Of a stretch of 64,000 bases of DNA, positions 46,042 through 54,806 are shown in pieces. The translations under genes were made by a program, and so were the position numbers. A model generated the notes under the pieces. It did no database searches and was not told the DNA's origin. It saw only the letters and a list, made by a program, of their open reading frames with translations. Position 1 is the first letter of the stretch. The number at the start of each line of letters is the position of its first letter. This stretch comes from AWTP1-13 sp963814055. Lineage in GTDB: Bacteria; Pseudomonadota; Alphaproteobacteria; Rhizobiales; Hyphomicrobiaceae. The stretch is from positions 62,001 to 126,000 of the forward strand of contig CAWFBJ010000001.1 in the NCBI GenBank assembly GCA_963814055.1, given 5' to 3'.

Positions 46042-47865
46042 TCACTTTCCAAGGTGACGTAGATCGAAACAACGGTCGACGGACCTACCTTGTGTCATGA
46101 ACGGGACGACCGTACCTTCGCCGCCGTCGTCGCAGCTTCTGCCGGGACGGGCTGAGGCCATCGGGCGCAAAACCTTGGCGAGCACTTCCGCCTTCCGGCC
46201 AAACGACTGCACTGTACCGCCGGACATGACCAGACACCTGGTCGAGATTGGTCAGTGCGGATGGGCGATGTGCGACCACGATGACGATGCCTCCACGCGC
46301 ACGTACACCTCGGATGGCTTTTGCCAAAGCCAGGTCGCCGTCGGCGTCGAGATTGGAGTTGGGCTCGTCGAGCACCACCAGGAAGGGATCGCCATAGAGC
46401 GCCCGCGCCAGTCCGATCAGCTGCCGCTGCCCGGCCGAGAGCGCCGTACCGCCATCGCCGATCCGCGTCCCGAAACCGTCCGGCAGCCTGAGGATCATCT
46501 GCTCCACACCGGCAGCCTGGGCGGCGGCCAGAATGTCCTCCGCCCGGGCATTCTTGTCGAAGCGAGCGATGTTCTGAGCGACCGTGCCATCGAACAGCTC
46601 GATGTCCTGCGGCAGATAGCCGATGTCGCGCCCGAGTGCTTCGGGGTCCCAATGTTCGAGCGCTGCGTGGTCCAGCCGCACGGTCCCGCGCAGAGAGGGC
46701 CAGGCGCCGACGATGGCGCGCACCAGCGTTGATTTGCCGGACGCGCTCGGTCCGATCACGCCCAGGCCTGCACCTGCCTCAAGTGCAAAAGAAACGTTCT
46801 GGATCAACGGTTTCTGCTGACCAGGTGCGCCAACGGCAAGACCCTCGACAGAAAGAACCTGCTTCGGGCGTCGGCAGCGCCATCGGCTGCGTCGGTCGGC
46901 GAAGTGCAGTAAGCGTCTTTGATAGTGAGCGATAGCTCTGGCGGGCCGACATGAAGCTGCGCCAGTTGGCGATGGCGACGTCGACCGGGGCGAGCGCCCT
47001 TGCAAGCATGATCGACGAGGCGATGATGACGCCCGACGACGCCTCGCCGGCGATGACAAGATAGGCGCCGAGGCCGAGCATCAGCGATTGCAGCATCATC
47101 CTCAAGGCCCGCGACAGTGCGCCGGTTGCTCCGACGACATCGGAGACGCGGCGCTGGTCCTGCGAGGAAGCGCAGGCTTTGCTCGCTCCAAAGCTGGCCG
47201 AACCGGCTGGACCGAGCCCCATCGCCTGGATGACCTCGGCATTGCGGCGGCCCGCCTCGGCGTAGGAGCTGCGAGAGATCACCGAATCCGTTGCGCGACG
47301 CGAGGGCGCCCGTCCAAGCGTTTCGGCGACGAAAGTCAGAAGCACGATGATCACCGCGCCGACCGTCGCCAACAGTCCGAGCGAAGGATGCAGCAGATAG
47401 ATGATAAGCAAATAGAACGGGAGCCAGGGCAGATCGAAAAAAGCCGTGGGTCCGGTTCCGGAGATAAACGACCTGATCTGGTCGAGATCGCGGATCGGCT
47501 GCACGCGGGCTCCGTCTCGCCCGGCCCTCAAAGGCAAAAGCAGCGAGGCCGCGAACGCCTTGACCGTGCAGCTTCCTGTCCAGCGTATTGCCGATCCGGA
47601 CCAGCAGACGCAGTCGCACAAAGTCAAGGAGGCCGTAGATCGCAAAGAGCCAGACCATCACGATGGTGATGCCGACCAGCGTCGGCACGCTCTGCGACGG
47701 CAGGACGCGATCGTAGACCTGCAGCATATAGAGCGAACCGGTGAGACCCAGGATGTTCACCACGCCGGAGAAGATGCCGACCGCCAGCAGCGCCCCTGCG
47801 CTTTGCCTGAATGCAGAGCTTAGCGCACTGCCGGATGTCATTGCGGCGATCGCCGGCTCTGCCAT
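46042..47865 (-). pseudogene. Type I secretion ABC permease/ATPase, three frameshifts
   Basis: This PrtD-type ABC exporter has a six-helix membrane domain (VNILGLTGSLYMLQVYDRVLPSQSVPT; FFDLPWLPFYLLIIYLLHPSLG) and an ATPase domain with Walker A GVIGPSASGKSTL, signature LSAGQRQLIGLARALYG and Walker B FLVVLDEPNSNLD. The pieces occupy four frames, broken by about one extra base near 47559 and 46865 and an extra T near 46234; the last piece reads MSGGTVQSFGRKAEVL. Repaired length would be about 606 residues. The first two breaks lie in the membrane domain and before the ATPase, so the unrepaired gene cannot give an active exporter. Confidence 0.87.
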
Positions 47866-47950
47866 TCTATGTCCCCCATCCGTTGGCCCTAAACGATCGC
47901 TGAATCCGCGTCGGTCTCATTTAGTCGTGGCGGTGCCCTTCACATGTAGT

Positions 47951-48021
47951 CGGCAGCGGACGCTCCGTGCCGATTTGCATCGCCAAATTGAACTCCGGGC
48001 ATGTGGATGCGTCCGCTGCCG
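47951..48021. repeat. Perfect 13-bp inverted repeat, 45-bp spacer
   Basis: CGGCAGCGGACGC (47951-47963) is the exact reverse complement of GCGTCCGCTGCCG (48009-48021). The spacer is 45 bp. It lies about 85 bp upstream of the type I secretion ABC start. It might be a terminal-repeat pair of a tiny mobile relic or a cruciform-forming regulatory site. Only the repeat itself is seen. Confidence 0.55.
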
Positions 48022-48145
48022 GGCCCCGACCAACGGCCATGGCCGGGGCGCTGGCTTCGTTCAGGTTAAGCTGTTTTTGCTACCAAGTCTGCAGGAAATC
48101 GCGGCCGCGCTGACGCGGAAGTAGGATCGGCTGCACGCCGACCCC

Positions 48146-48203
48146 GTGGTGAGCCTGTCGAACCACGACTAGCGTGCGCGGCCCGCCCTTCGACGGGCTC
48201 AGG
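48146..48203. repeat. REP-like hairpin element, copy 1
   Basis: GTGGTGAGCCTGTCGAACCAC (48146-48166) and CCTTCGACGGGCTCAGG (48187-48203) form the two arms: TGAGCCTGTCGAA pairs with TTCGACGGGCTCA with one mismatch, across a loop of about 28 bp. Two further copies lie at 55990 and 56108. Position in intergenic DNA and arm similarity indicate a dispersed palindromic element. Confidence 0.7.
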
Positions 48204-48294
48204 GCGAGGTTGTTCTGGCCACCGGTGCCGCGAACCTGGCTGGTGGCGTTGGCTGCACACGCCAACGGATGAGGTTGGCCTATTGCGCCCGACG

Positions 48295-49938
48295 TCACCC
48301 TGCCACCAGGATCGGCTCGGGTGGCGCCTTGCCGCGGATGAGGTCGGAGGCCTTGTCGGCGAGCATGAGGGTGGCGGCGTTGAGGTTGGCCGACAGCATG
48401 GTCGGCATGATGGAAGCGTCGATGACACGCAGCCCTTCCAGGCCGTGCACGCGCAGCTGGTCGTCGACGACGGCGAGCAGATCGGTCTTCGGGCCCATGC
48501 GGCAGGTGCCGGCGGGGTGGAACGTGGTGGTGCCGCGCTGTTTCGCGGCCGCGAGCATCTCGTCGTCGGTCTGGACTTTGTCGCCGGGAAATTCCTCGTA
48601 GTCGAAGTAGGGCTCGAGCGGCTTGGTGCGGAGCAAGCTGCGGGCGAGCCGCATGCCCGCCACCAGCACGCGGCGGTCGCCCTCTTCGGCCAGGTAGTTG
48701 GGCTGGATGACCGGTGCCTCGAAAGGATCGGCGGAGCGCAGGCGCACATAGCCGCGACTCTCGGGCCGCTGCTGCCAGGGCGCGACAGTCATGCCGGGCT
48801 CGGTGTCGAGCTGTCCCTGCACGCCCTCCTTGTAACTGGCCGGTGTGAAGGTGAGTTGCAGATCGGAGTTCGCGACATGCGGGTCGGAGCGCCAGAAGCA
48901 GTAGATGAGCGTGGGGCCGAGGGCGAGGATGCCCTTGCGGGTCGTCGCCCAGCGCAAGACCTCGCCCGCCAGCTTCAGGCCGCGCACGCGCTCGTTGATG
49001 GTCTCGATGTTCTTGACGCGTCCGGTGAAGCGCGGCGCGTAGTGATCGCGCAGGTTCTCGCCGACGCCAGCCAGCGCGTGGCGCACGGCAATGCCGTGCT
49101 GCTGCAGTAGCGCCGGCGGACCGATGCCGGAGAGGTGCAGCAGCTGGGGTGAATTGTAGGTGCCGCCCGACAGGATGACTTCGCGTGCAGCGCGCACCGT
49201 CATATGCTCCCCGCCCCGGCCGCCGATGCTGTAGGCGACGCCGACAGCGCGCTTGCCTTCAAACAGCAGTTCCGTGACGTGGGCCGCCGTTCGCACCGTG
49301 ACATTCACGCGCTTGCGGGCCGGGTGCAGGAACGACGTGGCGGCGCTGACGCGGCGGCCCTTGTGGATGGTGCGCTGAGCGTAGGCGATGCCTTCCTGGA
49401 TGGTGCCGTTGTAGTCGGGGTTACGCGGGATGCCGAGGCTGACGGCGCCTGCAATGAAGGCCTCGCAGAGCGGATGGAACCAGTCGATGTCGGTGACGGT
49501 GAGGGCGCCGTCGCGGCCGCGGAAGGTCGGGTTCGTCTCGCCATCGCTGAGCCGCCGCTCCATGCGCTTGAAGTAGGGGAGCACATCTGCGTAGCCCCAG
49601 CCTCGGTTGCCGAGCTGCGCCCAGGTGTCGAAGTCCATGCGCTGGCCGCGGTTGTAGACGTGGCCGTTGATGGAGCTGGAGCCGCCGAGCGTCTTGCCGC
49701 GCGGGGCGAGGATGCGCCGGCCGCCGGTCCACTCGCTCGGCTCCATGCTGTAGAGCCAGTTCACACGCCGGTTGTAGAACGTCTTGATGAAGCCGGCAGG
49801 CAGGTGGATGTAAGGGTGCCAGTCGCTGGGGCCGGCCTCGAGCACGAGCACGGTTGCGGTGCCGTCCTCGCTCAGGCGGTTGGCCAGCACGCTGCCGGCC
49901 GAGCCCGCACCGACGATCACGTAGTCGAAGATTTCCAC
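48295..49938 (-). CDS. GMC family FAD-dependent oxidoreductase (choline dehydrogenase-like)
   Basis: This 547-residue flavoenzyme begins with the FAD motif FDYVIVGAGSAGSVLANRL and contains the GMC signatures GKTLGGSSSINGHVYNRG and, near the C-terminus, TTFHPAGTCRMGP with the active-site His. It oxidises an alcohol substrate. The GTG at 49938 follows GGGAGG and fits the family start; the frame is open to 50019. It is divergent from the MBL hydrolase gene (201 bp apart) and near a TRAP importer, so a common catabolic role is plausible but the substrate is unknown. Confidence 0.92.
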   Translation of the reverse strand: MEIFDYVIVGAGSAGSVLANRLSEDGTATVLVLEAGPSDWHPYIHLPAGFIKTFYNRRVNWLYSMEPSEWTGGRRILAPRGKTLGGSSSINGHVYNRGQRMDFDTWAQLGNRGWGYADVLPYFKRMERRLSDGETNPTFRGRDGALTVTDIDWFHPLCEAFIAGAVSLGIPRNPDYNGTIQEGIAYAQRTIHKGRRVSAATSFLHPARKRVNVTVRTAAHVTELLFEGKRAVGVAYSIGGRGGEHMTVRAAREVILSGGTYNSPQLLHLSGIGPPALLQQHGIAVRHALAGVGENLRDHYAPRFTGRVKNIETINERVRGLKLAGEVLRWATTRKGILALGPTLIYCFWRSDPHVANSDLQLTFTPASYKEGVQGQLDTEPGMTVAPWQQRPESRGYVRLRSADPFEAPVIQPNYLAEEGDRRVLVAGMRLARSLLRTKPLEPYFDYEEFPGDKVQTDDEMLAAAKQRGTTTFHPAGTCRMGPKTDLLAVVDDQLRVHGLEGLRVIDASIMPTMLSANLNAATLMLADKASDLIRGKAPPEPILVAG

Positions 49939-50139
49939 CCGCGTTTTTCCTCCCAAAGCTTCTTGGGGCGGATTCCGCATGGGGCTGCCCGCCAACGCAA
50001 GCGGGAACGTCACGCGCACAGCGCCCAGCTGTTATTACGGGTGCGAGGGTGCCACCATATTGCGCCCGGCGCCGGATTCTCTGAGAACAGGGCGCGCCCA
50101 CCAAAGAGCGCGCGCCCTGAGAGGAAAGCGAGGCGGCAA

Positions 50140-50949
50140 ATGCAACGCAGTAGCTCTGGAGACAATCATACATCTTACAAGATTGGCGCGCTCACCATGA
50201 CCTCTCTGCGGGACGGCTACGTCGACATGCCGCCCACGCGATTGCGCCAGCCCGGGAATAGAGTATTCGGCGATGACTTGCCAAAGCAGGTGCGCCTTGT
50301 CGACGGCAACCTGAGACTATCAGTCAACGCCTTCTCAATTGACGATGGAACCGATGTCACATTGATCGATACGGGCGCGTCGAACGCTTGGCACCCAAGC
50401 ATGGGCTTGCTTGCGCAAGCGTTCCGCGAAGCGAACATCGCTGTCGACAGGGTTCGGACGATTGCCTTCACCCACACGCACCTCGACCATATCCACGGGC
50501 TGATCCTTCCCAATGGCCACGATGCATTTCCGCAGCTGTCTCGCCTGCTCGTCCCCAGGGAAGAGCTCGACATGTTCCGCGCCGAGGCGAGGCTGCAACG
50601 TTTTCACGAACGCGCAGAAGCATTCGAGGGCGGGCAACGAATTGGCGCCAACATTGAAGCTATAGCCGCCCCCGGCCATGAAGTCGGACACACATGCTTC
50701 CGCATCACAAGCGAAGGTGAAACCGTTCTGGTTTGGGGCGACATTGTGCACGTACCGTCAATACAATTCGAACAGCCAGAGATAACCTGGGAATACGATG
50801 GCGATCAGGAGCAAGCTCGTGCGTGCCGGCTGCGGATAATGGCTCTGGCCGCTGACAGCAAGTATTACATTGCAGGAGCCCACCTTGATTCGCCGGGCGT
50901 CGGCCGTATCACCCGCTCGGCAACCAGCTTCCGATTTGATCCTTTGTAA
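50140..50949 (+). CDS. MBL fold metallo-hydrolase
   Basis: The 269-residue protein has the metallo-beta-lactamase zinc motif HTHLDHIHG (residues about 110-118), a second His in APGHEVGHTC and the WGDIVHVPSIQ segment with the bridging Asp. No signal peptide is seen, so it is probably cytoplasmic. The ATG at 50140 follows GAGGCGG. The frame is open upstream only as antisense to the GMC gene. Such enzymes hydrolyse esters, lactones or thioesters. A pair with the divergent GMC oxidase would fit an oxidation-then-lactone-opening route, which is only an inference. Confidence 0.88.
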   Translation: MQRSSSGDNHTSYKIGALTMTSLRDGYVDMPPTRLRQPGNRVFGDDLPKQVRLVDGNLRLSVNAFSIDDGTDVTLIDTGASNAWHPSMGLLAQAFREANIAVDRVRTIAFTHTHLDHIHGLILPNGHDAFPQLSRLLVPREELDMFRAEARLQRFHERAEAFEGGQRIGANIEAIAAPGHEVGHTCFRITSEGETVLVWGDIVHVPSIQFEQPEITWEYDGDQEQARACRLRIMALAADSKYYIAGAHLDSPGVGRITRSATSFRFDPL

Positions 50950-51190
50950 CCGGGTTGCCGACGAAGGTAATCGCAGCGGAAGGGTCACCTGCGGCTCCCC
51001 GTGACACACGCGCCTGGTAAGACCGCGATCGGAGCCTGGCAGAGTGCGGTTGTCAGCCGGGCTCCGCACGGCTACGATTGCAAGTTGTCGGGTCATCGTA
51101 CAAATATAAGTCGACGAGCGCCCGGCACGTAACCCGCCCGGCAATCAATAATGCCGTCAATTGGCGGCGGTTGAATGGGAGAGGAATGCC

Positions 51191-52192
51191 ATGCAAAATC
51201 CAATGCGATCGGTCTTGACTGTTGGGCTGCTGGTGCTCGCGCTGGGCGCTGGCAATGCGATCCCCGCTTTCGCCCAGTCCAAGCTCGTGCTCAAGGCGAC
51301 CGACGTCCATCCGCTCGGCTATCCCACCGTCGAGGCGGTGGTGCGCATGGGCAAGAAGCTGGAGGCCGTCACCAACGGACGCCTCACCATCCAGATGTAT
51401 CCGTCGATGCAGCTCGGCGGCGAGAAGGAGATGATCGAGCAGGCCCAGGTCGGCGCCCTGCAGATGGCGCGCATCAGCGTCGGCCCCATGGGTCCGATCG
51501 TGCCTGAGCTGAACGTGTTCAACCTGCCCTTCATGTTCCGCGACAATGGGCACATGGAGAAGGTGATCGACGGCCCCATCGGCGATGAGCTGATGAAGAA
51601 ACTCACGGATCATCCCACCGCCGGGCTGATCGGTCTGGCGTGGATGAACGCCGGCAGCCGCAATGTCTACAACAGCAAGCACCCCGTCAACACGGTGCAG
51701 GACCTCAAGGGCCTGAAGATCCGCATGATGGGCAACCCCGTGTTCGTCGACACCATGAACTCGCTCGGCGGCAACGGCATCGCCATGGGCTACGACCAGC
51801 TCATCAACGCGCTGCAGACCGGCGTCGTGGACGGCGCGGAGAACAACGAGCCGAGCTACGCCACGGGCCAGCACTACCGGCATGCCAAGTTCTATTCCAT
51901 GACCGGGCACCTGATGATCCCCGAGATCCTCGTGTTCTCGAAGCGGTCCTGGCAGACGCTGTCGAAGGAGGATCAGGACCTCATCACGAAGCTGGGGCGG
52001 GAGGCGCAGCAGGAACAGCGCGGCCTCTGGTACGAGATGGAGAAGAAATCCATGGCGGACATGAAGGCGGCAGGCGCAGTCGTCAACGAGGTGTCCGACC
52101 GCAAGCCCTTCCAGGCGGCCGTGAAAGCCGTGTGGGACAAGTATGGCGCCCAGCACACGGCGCTCATCCAGCGTATCCAGGACGTGAAGTAG
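51191..52192 (+). CDS. TRAP transporter substrate-binding protein DctP (first system)
   Basis: This periplasmic protein of 333 residues has a signal peptide (about 1-30, ending near PAFAQ) and the DctP/SBP_bac_7 fold: LVLKATDVHPLGYPTVEAVVRMG, EMIEQAQVGALQMARISVGPMG, and the Arg-containing LKGLKIRMMGNPVFVDTMNSLGG that binds the carboxylate. The ATG at 51191 is preceded by GGGAGAGGAA; an in-frame TTG at 51161 is less likely. It is the first gene of a tripartite importer whose permeases begin 210 bp downstream. The substrate is probably an organic acid. Confidence 0.93.
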   Translation: MQNPMRSVLTVGLLVLALGAGNAIPAFAQSKLVLKATDVHPLGYPTVEAVVRMGKKLEAVTNGRLTIQMYPSMQLGGEKEMIEQAQVGALQMARISVGPMGPIVPELNVFNLPFMFRDNGHMEKVIDGPIGDELMKKLTDHPTAGLIGLAWMNAGSRNVYNSKHPVNTVQDLKGLKIRMMGNPVFVDTMNSLGGNGIAMGYDQLINALQTGVVDGAENNEPSYATGQHYRHAKFYSMTGHLMIPEILVFSKRSWQTLSKEDQDLITKLGREAQQEQRGLWYEMEKKSMADMKAAGAVVNEVSDRKPFQAAVKAVWDKYGAQHTALIQRIQDVK

Positions 52193-52201
52193 GGGGATGC
52201 T

Positions 52202-52318
52202 CCCTCTCCCCGTTCTTACGGGGAGAGGGTTGGGGTGAGGGGCGGAGGCACACTGCAACGCCGGGCCTGTGGCCGCCCCTCACCCTAGCCCTCTCCCCAC
52301 TGGAGTGGGGAGAGGGAA
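52202..52318. repeat. Compound hairpin repeat between TRAP binding-protein and permease genes
   Basis: CCCTCTCCCC-GTTCTTAC-GGGGAGAGGG (52202-52229) is a 10-bp hairpin. The following GTTGGGGTGAGGGG pairs with CCCCTCACCCTAGC in the 3' part, where CCCTCTCCCCACTGGAGTGGGGAGAGGG forms a second hairpin. The whole thing is about 117 bp long, of a type common as a dispersed palindrome in alphaproteobacterial genomes. It follows the dctP stop by 9 bp, so it may stabilise the dctP transcript 3' end or reduce read-through. Confidence 0.75.
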
Positions 52319-52402
52319 TACGCGCACAGCGGCTAGAACCGTAGAACACAAAAGCCGGATGTCGCGACGACGTGGCCGGCCTTCGAGGGAGGGAAGCGCC
52401 AC

Positions 52403-52921
52403 ATGCTGGCACGCTACGTCCGGCTGATGGACGCACTCAACAGGGCCTGCGTGTTCGTGGCGGGCGTTTGCCTGGTCGTCATCACCGTCATCATTCCCTA
52501 CGGGGTGTTCTGCCGCTACGTGCTGAACAGCGCCGCGTCGTGGCCCGAGCCGATGGCCGTGCTGCTGATGATCGTGCTGTCGTTCCTCTCGGCTGTCGTG
52601 TGCTATCGCGAGTATCTGCACATTGGCGTCGGCCTGCTTCCAAGCGCGCTCAGCGGCCGCCGCAAGCAGCTGCTGGGCTGGGTCATCGAGTTGTGCATGC
52701 TCGCCACCAACGTGTTCATGCTCTGGTACGGCATCAAGCTGATCCAGGTGACCTGGTACCAGAGCATTGCCGAGTTCCCGCTGCTGTCGGTCGGTGTCGC
52801 CTATCTGCCGATCCCCATCGGCGGCGCGATCACGCTGCTGTTCGTGATCGAGCGGCTGTGGACGCAACGGTTCTTCGTCGAGCCTTCGCCCGAATCCATC
52901 AGCGCCCTTTCGACCGAGTGA
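52403..52921 (+). CDS. TRAP transporter small permease DctQ (first system)
   Basis: The 172-residue protein has four predicted membrane helices (AGVCLVVITVIIPYGVFCRYV, MAVLLMIVLSFLSAVVCYREYLHIG, and two more), typical of DctQ. The start follows GGGAGGGAAGCG. It is 23 bp upstream of the large permease gene. It forms a complex with DctM and the DctP protein. The spacing to dctP, with a hairpin repeat in between, suggests lower expression of the permeases than of the binding protein. Confidence 0.9.
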   Translation: MLARYVRLMDALNRACVFVAGVCLVVITVIIPYGVFCRYVLNSAASWPEPMAVLLMIVLSFLSAVVCYREYLHIGVGLLPSALSGRRKQLLGWVIELCMLATNVFMLWYGIKLIQVTWYQSIAEFPLLSVGVAYLPIPIGGAITLLFVIERLWTQRFFVEPSPESISALSTE

Positions 52922-52944
52922 GCGCCCCAGCGGGCTGAAACACC

Positions 52945-54228
52945 ATGGACGTCTTCATTCTGATCGGCGGCTTCACGCTCCTGTGCGCGATGGGCATGCC
53001 GGTGGCCTATGCGCTGGGTCTGGCGACCATCGCCACGGCGGTATGGATGGACCTGCCGCTCGAAGCCGTCATGATCAAGACGTCCGACGGCATGGACGAC
53101 TTTCCTCTGCTGGCGATCCCGTTTTTCATCTTGGCAGGCGCCATCATGGCCGAAGGGGGGATGGCGGAGCGGATCATCAACCTCGCCAAGGTGTTCGTCG
53201 GCTTCGTGCGCGGCGGCCTGGCGCTGGTCAACATCCTGGCCTCGACCATGTTCGGCGCCATCTCGGGCTCATCGGTGGCCGATACCGCCTCGATCGGCTC
53301 GGTGATGATCCCGCAGATGATCAAGAACGGCTATCCGCGGCTGTTTGCCGTCAACGTGACGATCTCGGGTTCGCTGCAACCGCTGCTGATCCCGCCTTCC
53401 CACAACGCGGTGATCTATTCGCTGGCCGCCGGCGGCACAGTGTCGGTGGCGCATCTGTTCATTGCCGGCGTGATACCTGGGCTGCTGCTCGGGCTGTCGC
53501 TGATGATCCTGTGCCTCATCATCGCCCACCGCCAGAACTTCCCCAAGGGTGAGGCGATCGGGCTGCGCCAGGCGGTGTGCATCGCCTACCAGGCGATCTG
53601 GGGCCTGGTGACGGTGTTCATAATTCTGGGTGGCATCCTGTCCGGCATCTTCACGCCGACCGAGTCGGCCGCCGTCGCCTGCGTCTACGCCTTCTTCGTC
53701 ACCATGTTCATCTACCGCGACTACAAGTGGGGCGACCTGCCGCTGCTCATCGGCCGGGTGGTGCGCACCGTCGGCATGGTCATGATCATGATCGGGTTCT
53801 CGGTGGCGTTCGGCTACATGATGGCGCTGATGCGGGTGCCGGCCAAGGCGACGGAGTTCTTCGTCGCCATCTCCAGCGACAAGTACATGTTCCTGTTCTA
53901 CGTGAACCTGCTGCTGCTGTTCCTCGGCACGTTCATGGATCTCGCGCCGATGCTGCTCATCTGCACACCCATCTTCCTGCCGGTGATCCAGACCTTCGGC
54001 ATCGACCCCGTGCACTTCGGCATCGTCATGATCCTCAATCTCGGCATCGGCCTGCTCACGCCGCCGGTGGGGCCGACCATGGTGGTGGGGTGCGCGATCG
54101 GCAAGGTGTCCATGGAAGCCGTGTCACGCAGCATTCTCGTGTTCTACATTCCGATGCTGATCGTGCTGGGTCTGGTGACCTACATCCCGGCGCTCACGCT
54201 GTGGCTGCCGTCGGTGCTGCTGAAGTAG
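52945..54228 (+). CDS. TRAP transporter large permease DctM (first system)
   Basis: The 427-residue DctM protein has about twelve membrane helices and the family features LIGGFTLLCAMGMPVAYALGL, FGAISGSSVADTASIGSVMIPQM and FLGTFMDLAPMLLICTPIFLPV. It moves substrate together with DctQ, driven by a sodium gradient. The start ATG is 23 bp after the dctQ stop. PilZ follows after 111 bp. Confidence 0.93.
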   Translation: MDVFILIGGFTLLCAMGMPVAYALGLATIATAVWMDLPLEAVMIKTSDGMDDFPLLAIPFFILAGAIMAEGGMAERIINLAKVFVGFVRGGLALVNILASTMFGAISGSSVADTASIGSVMIPQMIKNGYPRLFAVNVTISGSLQPLLIPPSHNAVIYSLAAGGTVSVAHLFIAGVIPGLLLGLSLMILCLIIAHRQNFPKGEAIGLRQAVCIAYQAIWGLVTVFIILGGILSGIFTPTESAAVACVYAFFVTMFIYRDYKWGDLPLLIGRVVRTVGMVMIMIGFSVAFGYMMALMRVPAKATEFFVAISSDKYMFLFYVNLLLLFLGTFMDLAPMLLICTPIFLPVIQTFGIDPVHFGIVMILNLGIGLLTPPVGPTMVVGCAIGKVSMEAVSRSILVFYIPMLIVLGLVTYIPALTLWLPSVLLK

Positions 54229-54339
54229 CTGGCGATCCAGAACCGAGCGCGAGCGGCGCGCTCTCCCGGGAGGCATGCGTCAGGCGAACGGCAGGTTTGT
54301 TTGGCGGAACCTTGCGGCCAAGCTCCCGTTATCCTTGGC

Positions 54340-54588
54340 ATGGACGAGCACCGCCGCAGCCCACGCCAGCGTGTCCTGAAGGCCGGCAAGATCCTCTATG
54401 GCGGCGGCTCCATTGCGATCGACTGCACGATCCGCAATTTATCCGAGACGGGTGCCAGGTTGCAGGTGCCGACATCGGTCGCCATCCCCGACCGGTTCGA
54501 GTTCGTTGAAACGGCGAGCGGAAAACGGCGCGCCGCGACTGTCGCGTGGCGCAAGGGCGAGCTGATGGGAATCCGGTTCGACACGTGA
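54340..54588 (+). CDS. PilZ domain protein
   Basis: This 82-residue protein is a stand-alone PilZ domain, a cyclic-di-GMP receptor. The RxxxR motif is in HRRSPRQRVLKAG and the [DN]xSxxG motif is in IRNLSETGARL. Both c-di-GMP binding motifs are intact. The frame is open to a TTG at 54301, but the ATG at 54340 fits the domain start. It has no partner domain, so its target is unknown. It is not obviously linked to the TRAP genes and may be an independent transcription unit. Confidence 0.87.
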   Translation: MDEHRRSPRQRVLKAGKILYGGGSIAIDCTIRNLSETGARLQVPTSVAIPDRFEFVETASGKRRAATVAWRKGELMGIRFDT

Positions 54589-54806
54589 TGCATCCGACAC
54601 GCCCGTAGATCAGGTGCGTAAAAATACGTGAGCAAGAACAGGTTGGAGCGTGCATGGGTACCGGCCTGCGCCAGCTTGACATTGGGGAGTGGCTGGCACC
54701 AGCGGCGGGAAGCGCTTGGCCTGGAGCAGGCGGGCGGCTAAGACTCGGGGTATCGACACAGCTGATCGACCGGTTTGATCGAAACAGATTGCAACAAGGC
54801 AACCCC

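Larger units (their letters stand above)
47866..48294. other. Noncoding gap between secretion and oxidoreductase genes
   Basis: This 429-bp stretch has no convincing ORF. It contains a perfect 13-bp inverted repeat and one copy of a REP-like element, listed separately. It probably also holds the promoter of the type I secretion genes. It marks the boundary between the frameshift-rich first part of the window and the clean, more GC3-rich second part. Confidence 0.7.

Noticed and set aside
44775..46100. 441-codon open frame antisense to hlyD
   Set aside because: It is Leu/Asp/Arg-rich with no domain and is explained by the coiled-coil sense gene.
51053..52258. 401-codon open frame antisense to the first DctP
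   Set aside because: It has no ribosome site and no family match; the sense gene is clear.
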